Shown here one piece after another: positions 1 to 9,120 of a stretch of 64,000 nt of DNA (its first letter is position 1; each line of letters starts with the position of its first letter). Under the pieces are notes generated by a model. That model was given only the letters and a program-made list of their open reading frames with translations, did no database searches and had not been told where the DNA came from. The translations under genes and the position numbers were made by a program. The stretch comes from an uncultured delta proteobacterium (GTDB lineage: Bacteria > Desulfobacterota > Desulfobulbia > Desulfobulbales > Desulfurivibrionaceae): NCBI GenBank assembly GCA_903869265.1, contig CAIPYE010000017.1, positions 186,001-250,000 on the forward strand. The letters run 5' to 3'.

Positions 1-161
1 GCCTCTGCTCGCCGGATGGCAGGCACTTGGCCATGATGCCGCACCCGGAACGGGCTTTCTTGCCATGGCAATGCCACTGGCTGCCCGAGGAAATGAAGCA
101 GCTTGAGGTTTCGCCCTGGTTGCGGATGTTCCAGAATGCCTATGATTGGTGTGTGAAGTAG
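1..161 (+). CDS. purL: PurL C-terminus (phosphoribosylformylglycinamidine synthase), 5' truncated by the window edge
   Basis: Only the last 52 codons are present, read from base 3 to the TAG at 159-161. The residues include the stretch MMPHPERAFLPW followed by SPWLRMFQNA. That matches the C-terminal glutaminase part of single-chain FGAM synthase, where the PHPER motif carries catalytic His and Glu of the amidotransferase triad. The enzyme makes FGAM from FGAR, glutamine and ATP in purine synthesis. It converges on the minus-strand nuclease gene, whose stop is only about 10 bases away. The motif supports the family well, but the rest of the gene lies outside the window. Confidence 0.88.
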   Translation, partial: LCSPDGRHLAMMPHPERAFLPWQCHWLPEEMKQLEVSPWLRMFQNAYDWCVK

Positions 162-171
162 GGAGCTGGCA

Positions 172-1218
172 CTACAAGCCAAACAGCGTCCGCTGGCGGG
201 GGTCCACCCCGTTATCCGAACCTTGGTTCAAGGGAGCCGAGCCATCATCATCCTGATGGCCCTTGACAAAGAGGAACCGTTCCAGGTTGCGCTGGAATTC
301 CGTCCATTGATACCCTTCGCCTTTTACCTGTCCGGACAGGCGATCCAGGTAGTTGATCTTGGCGTCGAGGTCGTCGAGAAAGTTCAGGGCAAAGGCCTCC
401 TGCATCATGGGCAGGGAGGGCGAGCCGAACTCATACCGGCCATGATGGCTCAGGATCAGATGCTTGAGCCGGTCACCCAAGTCTTCCGGAAACCCGGAGA
501 TCCCATTGATTTTTTCCTGGATCATCTCTATCCCCAGAACCATGTGCCCCACCAGACGGCCCCGATCCGAGTATTCAAAGGGGAAGGAGTCGAAGCTGAA
601 TTCTTTCAGCTTGCCGATGTCGTGGAGAAGCGCCCCGGCCATGAGCAGGGAGCGGTCCAGGCTCGGGTAGAGGGAGCTGATGCTGTCCGCCAACCGGGCC
701 ACACCCAGGGTGTGCTCCAGCAACCCGCCCACATAGGCGTGGTGCATCGCCTTGGCGGCTGGCGCTTTTTTAAACGACTGCATGAGTCGCCGTTCCCCGA
801 ACAGGGCTAGGAGCAGCTCTTTGAGAAAGGGGTTCTCCACGCTGCCTGCCAGTTTGAGCAATTCTTTGGCCATGAGACCCACGTTGCCCTGGACGCTGGG
901 AACAAACTGGGCCAGGTCAACCTCGCTCTCCGCAATTCGGGAGAGGTGGTCGATTCTAAGCTGGAGGATGCCTTTGTAGGCCTGGGCCTGACCAATAACG
1001 GAAACAACGGCTCCGGTGGGGCATTCGCCCATGAGCTGTTCGGCATTCTCCCAGACCCGCCCGGAGATTTCGCCGGAGGCGTCCATTAGAACGAGGCTCA
1101 GATAAGGCTTGCCCGCTTTGGTCTCGCCCCGGCTCATTTCCCGGACCAGGAAAAGGTCTTGGATTGACTGGCCGTCTGTAATCTCTTTTATCTGGATGGT
1201 TTTGTTGGCTGTTGTCAT
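172..1218 (-). CDS. OB-fold/HD-domain 3'-5' exoribonuclease, YhaM-like
   Basis: This 348-residue protein has an N-terminal OB-fold nucleic-acid-binding region (about residues 5-95) and a C-terminal HD phosphohydrolase domain. The HD pair is LLHDIGKL at residues 197-204, with upstream histidines at about 159, 160 and 169. The architecture is that of YhaM/CBF1 3'-5' exoribonucleases, which trim RNA and possibly single-stranded DNA. An open frame extends 35 codons further upstream, but the first residue that begins the conserved domain is the Met at 1218. An alternative Met lies at 1248. Neither has a clear Shine-Dalgarno sequence. The gene is the last member of the minus-strand polysaccharide operon, about 110 bases after the GT9 gene, so the two may be co-transcribed. 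Confidence 0.85.
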   Translation of the reverse strand: MTTANKTIQIKEITDGQSIQDLFLVREMSRGETKAGKPYLSLVLMDASGEISGRVWENAEQLMGECPTGAVVSVIGQAQAYKGILQLRIDHLSRIAESEVDLAQFVPSVQGNVGLMAKELLKLAGSVENPFLKELLLALFGERRLMQSFKKAPAAKAMHHAYVGGLLEHTLGVARLADSISSLYPSLDRSLLMAGALLHDIGKLKEFSFDSFPFEYSDRGRLVGHMVLGIEMIQEKINGISGFPEDLGDRLKHLILSHHGRYEFGSPSLPMMQEAFALNFLDDLDAKINYLDRLSGQVKGEGYQWTEFQRNLERFLFVKGHQDDDGSAPLNQGSDNGVDPRQRTLFGL

Positions 1219-1328
1219 GGGGCTCGGGAATGGGTGGGGGAATCTCATGTTGCTGTTGCGTGTTGAGGCACTATACCAGAGTGAAAAAAATTGGGACACC
1301 CTTTCTCTGCGGAAGGCCGACAACCGCT

Positions 1329-2411
1329 CTATCGTGGCAGGAGCATCATGGCTGCTCGAAAAATCTCATCCGAGGTAATTTTTTTCATGCATTCAGCGTT
1401 ACGTTGGCATTTTTGCGTGTAGCCGAATTTGGTGCAGGGTGAGCAGGGCAGGTTGTGGTTGAGTACGCGATGGTTCGGTCCGCGTGGTGCCCATTTTTTG
1501 GCAATACCGGGGCCGAAGAGCGAAACCGTGGGGGTGCCGAGACCAACCCCAAGATGGAGCACCCCGGAATCACCACTGATGAGCAGTGCCGCGCGTTCGA
1601 TGAGTGCTGCGGTCTCGGCCAGAGAGGTCTGTCCGGCGAGATTGAGAGTAACGACGGAGTTAATGATTGCTGCCCCGGTTGCGGCATCATCCTTGCCGCC
1701 GATCACCACGATATTATAGCCTTGCTCTGCGAGACGAACCGCCACCTGGCGAAAACGCTCGGCCCCCCAGCGTCGTTCCGGGATGCTGGCGCCGGGGAAG
1801 AGGGCGATAAAGGGGCGATCGGACAGGGGGGCGAGCAATTGGGTTGCCAGGATGTGTGCCGCGGCGGGGACTGACAGGAAGGGGGTATCAATCGAGGTCG
1901 GTGGGGTGATGCCGAGCGGGGCCAGCAACCGGAAGAAGCTGTCGGCTTCGTAGTCGTCGTGGGAATAAGGAACGGCATGGTGGAAAAGCCGCGCTCGCTC
2001 GTTGGTGCCATAGCCGATGAGGGTGGTAGCCCCGATCAGCCGGGCCACCACGGCCGAAAGCCGGTGGTACTGTTCGGTGTCGATGCTCACGTCGGGCTTC
2101 AGGCGGAGGGCGACCAGGAATTCCCCCAGCACGTCATAGCGCAGGATCCGGTCAACGTCGGGGATCAAGGAAAAGACCCCGGCGTTTCGTTTTTCCGCCA
2201 GCACGGTAATCTTTGCCTGGGGGAATTTCTTTTTGAGTGCTCCAATGGTCGGGGCCAGCAGCACAGCATCGCCGATGCCACCCGGGCGGATGATAAGGAT
2301 CGTGTCCGAGGGCTGATTGGTGGAGGACAAGGCTGGTTGCGGGAAGAAGCGACACAACATCTGTCCCAGTGTTTTGTCGAGATATTTCAGGATGGAAATA
2401 GAGAGGCGCAT
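1329..2411 (-). CDS. Glycosyltransferase family 9 (heptosyltransferase-like)
   Basis: This 360-residue protein has the GT-B fold signature of family 9 (ADP-heptose:LPS heptosyltransferases). The N-terminal Rossmann segment ILIIRPGGIGDAVLLAP starts near residue 38, and the C-terminal GDSGVLHLGVGLGTP is the typical donor-binding loop. The C-terminus is unusually cysteine-rich (CSPC, C, C within about 20 residues), which recurs in some GT9 proteins. It should add a heptose or similar sugar to a lipid-linked surface glycan at the inner face of the cytoplasmic membrane. Its ATG overlaps the upstream glycosyltransferase stop by one base (TGATG), which implies translational coupling. The exact sugar cannot be read from sequence. 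Confidence 0.88.
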   Translation of the reverse strand: MRLSISILKYLDKTLGQMLCRFFPQPALSSTNQPSDTILIIRPGGIGDAVLLAPTIGALKKKFPQAKITVLAEKRNAGVFSLIPDVDRILRYDVLGEFLVALRLKPDVSIDTEQYHRLSAVVARLIGATTLIGYGTNERARLFHHAVPYSHDDYEADSFFRLLAPLGITPPTSIDTPFLSVPAAAHILATQLLAPLSDRPFIALFPGASIPERRWGAERFRQVAVRLAEQGYNIVVIGGKDDAATGAAIINSVVTLNLAGQTSLAETAALIERAALLISGDSGVLHLGVGLGTPTVSLFGPGIAKKWAPRGPNHRVLNHNLPCSPCTKFGYTQKCQRNAECMKKITSDEIFRAAMMLLPR

Positions 2412-3418
2412 CAGATTTTTGGGTTGTTTTTGTGGGCTTTTTGTCGCGCAAGAATCGCCAGCCGCTCCCGCAGGTATTCACCCAGAGGAACTAATCCCTG
2501 GCGGATCTCTTTCCGGGTTAAACGAATTTTTCTCTGGATGGCTTTGCGCTTTTTGAGCATGGCGGGCAACCCTTTCAGCGAATGGTATTTGCCCCGTAAA
2601 AACGGACGCCAGCGGTGTGCCACCAAGCAGAAAAAGGCAAAAGAGGCCATTTCGTAAGCGATGCGATGATGGAGGTAACGGAACAGGAAATAGGTGGGGG
2701 TGTTTTTGATCCAAACCCACAGGCTGTTTCTGGCGAAATAATAGACGGAGGTTTCGCTCAACTTGCCGATTGTGGTGCTGACGCTGTGTTCCACCACCGC
2801 CTCAGGGACGTAGAGACATTTCCAGCCAGCCAGCCAGGCCCGGAGATTGAGGTCGGTATCCTCGTGGTTGAGGAAAAAATCATCGTCCAGAAAGCCGATA
2901 TCATCGAGCATTTCTCGCTTGTAGATAACGGCGGCGGCACAGGCTCCGGGGATGTAACGGCGTTCTTCAAACTCTTGCATGTCGTGGAGTTCGCCAATCT
3001 TGGTGCCGGTGAAGGCGGTGGTCAAGGTGTCGCCTGCGCTATCGATCTGATTGGTTCCTGCGATGACAATGCGAGAAGAACAAAAGCCTATTTTTGCATC
3101 AGAGCCAAAGGCGGCAATCATGAGTTGAAGCCAATCGCATGGCAGGATTGCATCGTTGTTGATCAAAGCCACATATCTTCCCTTTGCATGGCAGAGCCCT
3201 TGTATGTTCCCTCCTGTAAAACCGTAGTTTTTGTCCAGGGGCACAAGCACGACCTCGGGATATGATTCTGCCATGAAGGCAACTGAGCCATCGGTCGAGC
3301 CATTGTCAACCACGATGATTTCAAAATCGTGGATTGATTGCCGCAAGATGGCATCAATGCATTCTGTTAAGAATGATTTCCCATTCCAGTTTACGATGAT
3401 GAAGCTAACCATAGGCAT
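2411..3418 (-). CDS. Glycosyltransferase family 2 (rhamnosyltransferase-like)
   Basis: This GT-A glycosyltransferase of about 335 residues begins MPMVSFIIVNWNGK, the classic family 2 opening. It has an acidic metal-binding stretch (ALINNDAIL) near residue 95. A second acidic cluster (FFLNHEDTDLNLRAWLAG) matches the ED-D/E part of the rhamnosyltransferase-type subgroup. The basic C-terminus (KKRKAIQRK) may associate with the membrane. The chosen Met leaves 7 bases after the previous gene. A TTG at 3460 would overlap the neighbour by 35 bases, and neither start has a clear Shine-Dalgarno. It belongs to the surface-polysaccharide operon and should transfer one sugar to the growing glycan. Confidence 0.87.
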   Translation of the reverse strand: MPMVSFIIVNWNGKSFLTECIDAILRQSIHDFEIIVVDNGSTDGSVAFMAESYPEVVLVPLDKNYGFTGGNIQGLCHAKGRYVALINNDAILPCDWLQLMIAAFGSDAKIGFCSSRIVIAGTNQIDSAGDTLTTAFTGTKIGELHDMQEFEERRYIPGACAAAVIYKREMLDDIGFLDDDFFLNHEDTDLNLRAWLAGWKCLYVPEAVVEHSVSTTIGKLSETSVYYFARNSLWVWIKNTPTYFLFRYLHHRIAYEMASFAFFCLVAHRWRPFLRGKYHSLKGLPAMLKKRKAIQRKIRLTRKEIRQGLVPLGEYLRERLAILARQKAHKNNPKI

Positions 3419-3425
3419 AGTTATG

Positions 3426-4313
3426 TTAACAATGATCCTTGGTTGTAGGATATTTCCCAAGCCGACTTTTTTTGTAATCCAAGAATCCCTTGAAAATCAT
3501 TTCGTATTTTTGGAATCTATCCTTCTCAAAAAGAAAAATAACAACAAGGTCCTTCCAAAATAAGATCAAGTCTTCCTTGAAAAAAGTTGGAAAGTAACCT
3601 TTGAAGCGTGAAGCAACATGGAATCTGTTGCGCGTAATGTAATAACGCCTCAAGGCGGAATGGTTGGAGGCAACGGGAGTGGTCCACAGGAATTTGTGTC
3701 GTTTCAGGCCAGTGCCTAGTTCGTGTGTCAAGATGGCGTTGTTCACCTTGAAAATTTTATAGCCCGCGAGGTTGAGGCGGAGACAATATTCGTGGTCAAC
3801 AAAATCGATAAAAAGGTTCTCGGTAAATAATCCGGCAGCCTTGTATGCCTCAAGGTTCAACAAGCTTCCAGATGTCCATGCGGTTAAAACCTGAAAGCAT
3901 TCACCTCCGGCAGGCGGGCATGGATCGGTTGCTGTCGAGTGGAATGGGGAGAGTATGCCGATCTCCGGTAGGTTTTGTGCGGCATTGCAATTGATAAGAT
4001 CTGCAACCATGGTAGGGGAGGCTTTGCTGTCCTGATCCATGGTTAATAAAAATTTATAACCTGCCTGGATAGCATTGCGTGCCCCGATATTTAAGGCTTT
4101 GGCGATTCCGAGATTTTCGTTGTTGGGGCTGTAGATTATCTTTTTGTTTTCTGTGAGTTCCGCGAGCAATGTTGCCTTGATATGGCCTTTTTCGGTGTTG
4201 TCGATTGCGAAAATGACGTCAACCTGATCGACGTAGCTGTGCAAATTGCCAATAACTGAATCATCCGGATGATATAAAATAACTGTGGCGGCAATCTCGT
4301 TATGCTTGATCAA
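3426..4313 (-). CDS. Glycosyltransferase family 2 (rhamnosyltransferase-like)
   Basis: This 295-residue protein is a second GT2 enzyme. It has a GT-A nucleotide-binding N-terminus (ATVILYHPDDSV, then FAIDNTEKG), a DxD-like MDQDSKA at about residue 97, and FIDFVDHEYCLRL as the acceptor-side acidic motif. The layout resembles RfbN/RfbF-type rhamnosyltransferases. The frame opens with TTG at 4313, 13 bases after the methyltransferase stop; no better in-frame start is evident. The local sequence is more AT-rich than the flanking ABC genes, as is common for surface-sugar genes. Donor and acceptor are unknown. Confidence 0.84.
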   Translation of the reverse strand: MIKHNEIAATVILYHPDDSVIGNLHSYVDQVDVIFAIDNTEKGHIKATLLAELTENKKIIYSPNNENLGIAKALNIGARNAIQAGYKFLLTMDQDSKASPTMVADLINCNAAQNLPEIGILSPFHSTATDPCPPAGGECFQVLTAWTSGSLLNLEAYKAAGLFTENLFIDFVDHEYCLRLNLAGYKIFKVNNAILTHELGTGLKRHKFLWTTPVASNHSALRRYYITRNRFHVASRFKGYFPTFFKEDLILFWKDLVVIFLFEKDRFQKYEMIFKGFLDYKKSRLGKYPTTKDHC

Positions 4314-4326
4314 GGGGGATTATCCT

Positions 4327-5028
4327 TCAATGGCAGCTTTTGCGATGATCGCTGGCGATGACGGTTCCCGCCCTGCTTTTGAGTTTTCTGATAATAACGG
4401 TGAAACCGTTGCCGACCTTATCGTCTCTGTCTTCAACCCTGAGCAAATCCCAGGCCACTTGATACGCTGACATCATGTGATGTATGAGTTCCACGATGTC
4501 CTCGGTAATCCAGACATGGTGGTGACCATGCTCATCATCGGTGGGGCCGCTGCTATTGCTGTGAAAATCGTCGATCAAGTGAACAAGTGGGGTGCGTTCC
4601 CTTTTTTTGTCAAAAGTTCTTTCCTTGTGGGGCACGATCATGAAAATGATGCCCATCGGTCGGATGACCCGGTCCCACTCAAGGAGTGTTTTTATGGGAT
4701 TAGCGAAATGCTCCAAGACATGGGAGCTTACCACAAAATCCTGGCTTTCATCCGCCAAAGGTAAATAGTCGCCAGCGGCCACAATATCGACAGGGAGGGC
4801 CGTACCGCATAGGTGTTTCTCGTTTTTTTTGAAACTGGTTCCCATGGAATCAGAATAATCAATATTCAGTGTATCAAGGGCAAACGGGTTGTGGGCGGAC
4901 CCGCCAATTTCGATGCCTTTACCGAGGCAGTATTGATGGGCAAGTTTTGACTCTCGAAAAACGCCAAGATTTCCCGCGAGCCAGTGAAGGCCGATTTTTT
5001 GGAGGATTTTTCGTGTGATGTTCTTCAT
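4327..5028 (-). CDS. Class I SAM-dependent methyltransferase of the glycan operon
   Basis: The protein is about 233 residues from the Met at 5028. A SAM-binding motif I appears as GKGIEIGGSAHNPF. An acidic motif follows (LNIDYSD), then DYLPLADESQDFVVSSHVLEH, the motif II/III region of type 11 methyltransferases. It probably methylates a sugar or lipid-linked intermediate, because it sits between a flippase and glycosyltransferases. The chosen ATG overlaps the flippase TGA as ATGA, a coupling arrangement. In-frame starts at 5067 and 5100 would give longer versions overlapping the flippase by 43 to 76 bases and cannot be excluded. The substrate is unknown. Confidence 0.8.
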   Translation of the reverse strand: MKNITRKILQKIGLHWLAGNLGVFRESKLAHQYCLGKGIEIGGSAHNPFALDTLNIDYSDSMGTSFKKNEKHLCGTALPVDIVAAGDYLPLADESQDFVVSSHVLEHFANPIKTLLEWDRVIRPMGIIFMIVPHKERTFDKKRERTPLVHLIDDFHSNSSGPTDDEHGHHHVWITEDIVELIHHMMSAYQVAWDLLRVEDRDDKVGNGFTVIIRKLKSRAGTVIASDHRKSCH

Positions 5029-6542
5029 CTGTCGCAAGCGTTCGAAAAGAAATTTTTTAAGAAACATTTTTCTTTGGTGTCTAGGAGTCGCAACCAACAA
5101 CTATAAAAAAAGAATATCAGAACAAGAAGGACGGCCACCAATTTTATCGCTAAGTGTTGGGCCATGCTGGCGGGAAAACAGATTAAAATGCATGATACTG
5201 ATATGGCCAAGATAATTTTTTTTATGGGACGCGCTGCTTCCGGTAGAATTTTTACCCTTACCAAAGAAAAAAGGACGACGGTGTCGAGGATGATTCGCAA
5301 AACCCAGGCAATGGCTGCTCCTTCAATGCCGTATTTTTTGAGCAGCCACAGGAGTAGAACGATGTAAAGGGGAAGCTCAAGTATATGCAGCTTGGCGGTC
5401 AGGTCTGGCCGTCCAACTGCTTGAATTAAGGTGTAAGGAATTAAGGCCAGGCTATTTATAAAGACGCCGAGCATGAGAAGTTGCATGGGCACGGTGCCAT
5501 TGGAGGCAAATTCGTTGCCAAGCCAAAGGGTTAATCCTTCACGGGCGAAGGTTATTACAATGAGGGCAATCGGATAAAGCCCCATGAAGAGATATACTTG
5601 CCCTCGGTCAAAGAGCCGGATGAGATACTGATTGTTGTTTTGGCCATAGTTCATGGCAAAGGCAGGAAAAAGGACTCCGACCACAGAAAACGGTATTATC
5701 CAAAGTTTTGTTACGATTTCATATGGGGTGGCATAGTATGCAACTGCAGCCATGGAAATTATGGCGCCAATCAAAAACCGGTCGAGATAAACCATCAACG
5801 GGCCAATGATGTTGCTTACCGTCATCCAGCCGCCGAACTTGAAAAGGCTTGCGATGGTGCGGGAATTTGGCTTGGGCGCTTTGGAAAGTGTGGGCAATGA
5901 CCGCCGACAGAGGAGAAAAAAGACCAAAAAAGCCGTTGTTCTTCCGATAACCAGCAGGATTACAATAGGAATGAGGCTAGGCGAAAATGCGAGGGTCGCA
6001 AGAGGGGCCAGCAAAGTAAAGCCGCCGAGGGTCGCTTTTACCCAATTGATGAGATCAAAACGCTGTATCGCTTCCAGATATCCCTGCAAACAGGCGGTGC
6101 TAAGTGTTGCCGGGAGAGAAAAAGCCATGACCTCAATCGCCACGATGGTTTCTTGGTGCAGGCTGGGTGGGATTTTCAGCACCTGCATAACAAGTGCTGA
6201 AGCGAAAAAAAGAAGGAGGGCAGCCGCGACGATTCCTAACGCCATGGTGATGTGAAGTGAGGCATGAAGGAGTCCCGGAATCTCTTGGGTTTTTCCGGCG
6301 GCAAGAGCCTGTGATACTTTTTGGGTCAAAGCCCGGCCAAGGCCTAAATCGAATAGTCCAAAATAACCGATGATCAGCCAAATAAGGGTTAAAATCCCAA
6401 ATCGATCCGTTCCCGCCCTTTGTATTATGATCGGTACGGCAAAGATGGCAACGGCAAGAGGAATACCTTGTCCAGCGATGTTGATGATGGTGTTTCGCGT
6501 GAGGAGCGCTTTGCTCTGTAAAAGGGGAGGGGGCGGTTTCAT
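5025..6542 (-). CDS. Polysaccharide flippase, Wzx/MATE-like
   Basis: This integral membrane protein of about 505 residues has some 12-14 hydrophobic segments. Its N-terminus, TRNTIINIAGQGIPLAVAIFAVPIIIQ, belongs to the polysaccharide-biosynthesis (PST/Wzx) family, which flips undecaprenyl-linked oligosaccharides to the periplasmic side. The reading frame extends 50 codons further upstream, but that part lies inside the preceding UbiA-like gene. The ATG at 6542 overlaps that gene's TAA by one base (TAATG), so I place the start there. It is the membrane step of the sugar operon, which also carries an ABC exporter. Whether the two act on the same glycan is not clear. Confidence 0.87.
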   Translation of the reverse strand: MKPPPPLLQSKALLTRNTIINIAGQGIPLAVAIFAVPIIIQRAGTDRFGILTLIWLIIGYFGLFDLGLGRALTQKVSQALAAGKTQEIPGLLHASLHITMALGIVAAALLLFFASALVMQVLKIPPSLHQETIVAIEVMAFSLPATLSTACLQGYLEAIQRFDLINWVKATLGGFTLLAPLATLAFSPSLIPIVILLVIGRTTAFLVFFLLCRRSLPTLSKAPKPNSRTIASLFKFGGWMTVSNIIGPLMVYLDRFLIGAIISMAAVAYYATPYEIVTKLWIIPFSVVGVLFPAFAMNYGQNNNQYLIRLFDRGQVYLFMGLYPIALIVITFAREGLTLWLGNEFASNGTVPMQLLMLGVFINSLALIPYTLIQAVGRPDLTAKLHILELPLYIVLLLWLLKKYGIEGAAIAWVLRIILDTVVLFSLVRVKILPEAARPIKKIILAISVSCILICFPASMAQHLAIKLVAVLLVLIFFFYSCWLRLLDTKEKCFLKNFFSNACDR

Positions 6543-7384
6543 TATTTGATGCAATATAGTGTGTAACTGATCATCATCAGCCACAGCAGGCTGACGGAAA
6601 GGAGCACCTTGTCCTGGAGTAGCGCTTCGGTGGGGTCGCCGGTGGCATCCTTTATGACCCGATACATATACCGGAATAGCCCGAAACAGCAAAGAGGAAT
6701 CGTGTAGAGCAGGCCAGGGTGGACCACGACATACATGGCATAGGTGACCAGAACGGTGGCGCCGGTCATGTACATGGTTCCGTGGAGAAAATTGAGGGGG
6801 TATTCCTCAAGCACCGGGCGGTGATGGGCGCACCCTTCTTGGAGTAGTTGTTTTTCCGCGATGCGTTTGCCAAGGCTGAGAAAGATGGAGAGTAGGAAAA
6901 CGGTCAAAAAAAGCCAGTCGGAGATGGGGATATTAAAGGCGATGCCGCCGGCGTGCAGACGCAGTAAAAAACCTGCAGAGACGCAAAAGATATCCACCAC
7001 CGGGATATCTTTGAGTCGAAAGCTGTAAGCCGAAGAGAGGAGCATGTAGCCCAGCAGGGTGAAAAAAAATGGCATGGAAACGGTGAAGCCCAGCGCCAGC
7101 GCCACAATAAAGAGGCAGGCGCCTACCGTGAAGGCGGTTTTGGCCTGAATGGCGCCGGAGGGGATGGGTCGATTTTTTTTCACCGGATGGCAGGCGTCTT
7201 TCTCCGCATCCAGCACATCGTTGATCGCATAATTGCCGCTCGAGGCCAGGCAAAAGGCCAGGAAAGGGATGGCAAGATGTAGGAAGACTTCGGGCGCAAA
7301 AAGCACCCCGCCAAAGAGCGGCGGAAAGAGGAGCATCAGATTTTTGAGCCATTGCCTGGGGCGCAGAAGCCGGAGAAAGTTCAT
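6542..7384 (-). CDS. UbiA-family prenyltransferase, decaprenyl-phosphate phosphoribosyltransferase-like
   Basis: The 280-residue multi-spanning protein carries the prenyl-diphosphate/Mg-binding motif NDVLDAEKDACHPVKKNRP at about residue 55, the UbiA Asp-rich motif. The RPRQWLKN opening and the HPxKxxRPI variant are those of the subgroup related to mycobacterial DPPR synthase, which moves phosphoribose onto a polyprenyl phosphate. Bacterial glycan clusters often carry such genes to make a lipid-linked pentose donor. Here it lies between a GT-C/TPR protein (ATGA overlap) and the flippase (TAATG overlap). A polyprenyl-phospho-sugar donor for the periplasmic GT-C enzyme is my inference. Confidence 0.84.
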   Translation of the reverse strand: MNFLRLLRPRQWLKNLMLLFPPLFGGVLFAPEVFLHLAIPFLAFCLASSGNYAINDVLDAEKDACHPVKKNRPIPSGAIQAKTAFTVGACLFIVALALGFTVSMPFFFTLLGYMLLSSAYSFRLKDIPVVDIFCVSAGFLLRLHAGGIAFNIPISDWLFLTVFLLSIFLSLGKRIAEKQLLQEGCAHHRPVLEEYPLNFLHGTMYMTGATVLVTYAMYVVVHPGLLYTIPLCCFGLFRYMYRVIKDATGDPTEALLQDKVLLSVSLLWLMMISYTLYCIK

Positions 7385-9120
7385 GTTCCACCCTGCTGGT
7401 TGCGTACAAGCTTGGCGGCGAAGGGCCGGTACTCATGGTCGGGGGGCATGTGGCTTAAGGCTTGTTTCCAGTATTCTCTGGCCTTCTTCGTCTTGCCCGC
7501 GGCGTGGAAGGCCTTGCCGAGCTGGTAAAGCGTCATGGGGTCCTTGTTTTTTTTGAAAAGTGCGAGACCTGCCTCTTCGAGGGCAAGAAGGTGTCCTGCT
7601 GTCGAGATATCCTGCGGATGCTGATAAATATAGGCCGTGTGGATTTCTATCATTCCCTCCAGAGCGCTCTGGGAGTCTTTTTTGCTGCGCTGGTAAGCCC
7701 TTGCGTAGGCTACAAGCGCTTCTTCGGTTCTGCCAAGTCGGAAGAGGCTTTCGCCCATGAGGTTGTCGGCGTCGGGGTTATAACCGAGCATGGGGGTGGC
7801 GGCTGCCCGTTGTGCCACGGCAAGGGCCTTTTCCGGTTGGTCTGAGCTGAGAAGGGCTGAGCTGTGGAGTGCCAGGATCGTTCGGTTCCCGTCCGATTGT
7901 ATCGCGGTATCCTCAAGCAGTGCCAAGTTGGTCTGCCAGAGCAGGTTTCTCTGGAAGGTGGTCACGGCAAAGAGGGTGATGATGCCTCCGAGTGCAATTT
8001 TGCCGATGGTCGCTGGCATTTTGGGTGCAATGTGTTTTGCGGCAAAAAGGCCAGCGGCCAGGGTGACGAAGATCGAGGGCAGATAGAGGTAGCGTTCAGC
8101 ATAGGGCATCCAGGCGATTTGGCCCATGGCGATGGTAAAGGCCGGGGCAATAAGGAAAACCCCGGCAAGAAAAAGTGCGGACAGGAGAGAGCGGTTCCAG
8201 AGCAGAACAAGGCAGAAGCCTAGCAATGGAAATGCGAGCAGTTCGTACAGGGGATCCACCCCGTCGATGGCGAAGTTGAGCGGCCAGGGGTAGAAGAGTT
8301 TTTTCATATAAAATCCTAAGGCCCGGAAGACGGTGAAAATGCCGAACTGGGGATTGTTTTGAAGGATTTTGAGAGAGAGTCCGATCTTGCCATAGTTGGA
8401 AGAAAAGGCGAAGGAACGCATCAGGAAAAAGAGAAGGAGAACGAGGCAACCGAGGCCTATAAACAGGGCGATCCTTTTTTTCCGGACGGAGACGCTTTCT
8501 TCCATTGTTCCATGGGGAGCAAGGAGCAACAGCAGCGCGCCGGGAAGAAAGGTGAGGGCCACTTCCTTGGAAAGGACTCCGCCGAAAAAAGCAAGGAGTG
8601 CCAAAGCCAGGGAAAGAGAGGCGCGGTTCTCCCTAAAGCGCAAGATGAAGGAGGCGCTGAGCAGCACGAAAAAGGCGGCGAGGATGTCCGTCCGCCCGGA
8701 GATCCAGTCCACGGATTCGGTGACAAGCGGATGAAATCCCCAGAGAAGGGCCAGTGCCAGGGGCAGGAGCCTCTCCTTTTTTTCTGTCGGATCAGTGGCG
8801 AATTGGGGAGCAAGCTGGGAGGCGATGCGGAAGACCAGCAGGGTGTTGGCCAGATGCAGGAGCACATTGACCAAATGCATCCACGCGGGATCAGGGCCGA
8901 TGAGTTTGAGATCCAGAAGATAGGAGGCGATGGTCAGGGGGCGATAATAGAGGCCGCCGCCATTGCCCGGGAAAAAGATGGACTTGAGGTTCCAGGGATG
9001 ATTGAGGCAGGCCGCGAGCATATCGCGGTCATCGACCACGCTGATTTCCCCAAAGATCACCGGAAAGAAAACGAGCAGGACGGCGGCGATAATGGCGAGA
9101 ATTTGCGCACGCTTTGTCAA
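7381..9120 (-). CDS. Membrane GT-C-like protein with C-terminal TPR repeats
   Basis: The 579 residues start with about ten transmembrane segments. A periplasmic acidic motif (VVDDRDM) falls just after the first segment, followed by LYYRPLTIASYLLD. This resembles GT-C glycosyltransferases of the TMTC/PMT type, which use polyprenyl-phosphate sugars. Residues about 400-579 form tetratricopeptide repeats (for example YNPDADNLMGESLFRLGRTE and MTLYQLGKAFHAAGKTKKA). It overlaps the ABC ATPase stop and the UbiA start by four bases each. A periplasmic glycosyltransferase using the UbiA product is plausible but unproved; the TPR domain could instead bind a partner protein. Confidence 0.75.
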   Translation of the reverse strand: MTKRAQILAIIAAVLLVFFPVIFGEISVVDDRDMLAACLNHPWNLKSIFFPGNGGGLYYRPLTIASYLLDLKLIGPDPAWMHLVNVLLHLANTLLVFRIASQLAPQFATDPTEKKERLLPLALALLWGFHPLVTESVDWISGRTDILAAFFVLLSASFILRFRENRASLSLALALLAFFGGVLSKEVALTFLPGALLLLLAPHGTMEESVSVRKKRIALFIGLGCLVLLLFFLMRSFAFSSNYGKIGLSLKILQNNPQFGIFTVFRALGFYMKKLFYPWPLNFAIDGVDPLYELLAFPLLGFCLVLLWNRSLLSALFLAGVFLIAPAFTIAMGQIAWMPYAERYLYLPSIFVTLAAGLFAAKHIAPKMPATIGKIALGGIITLFAVTTFQRNLLWQTNLALLEDTAIQSDGNRTILALHSSALLSSDQPEKALAVAQRAAATPMLGYNPDADNLMGESLFRLGRTEEALVAYARAYQRSKKDSQSALEGMIEIHTAYIYQHPQDISTAGHLLALEEAGLALFKKNKDPMTLYQLGKAFHAAGKTKKAREYWKQALSHMPPDHEYRPFAAKLVRNQQGGT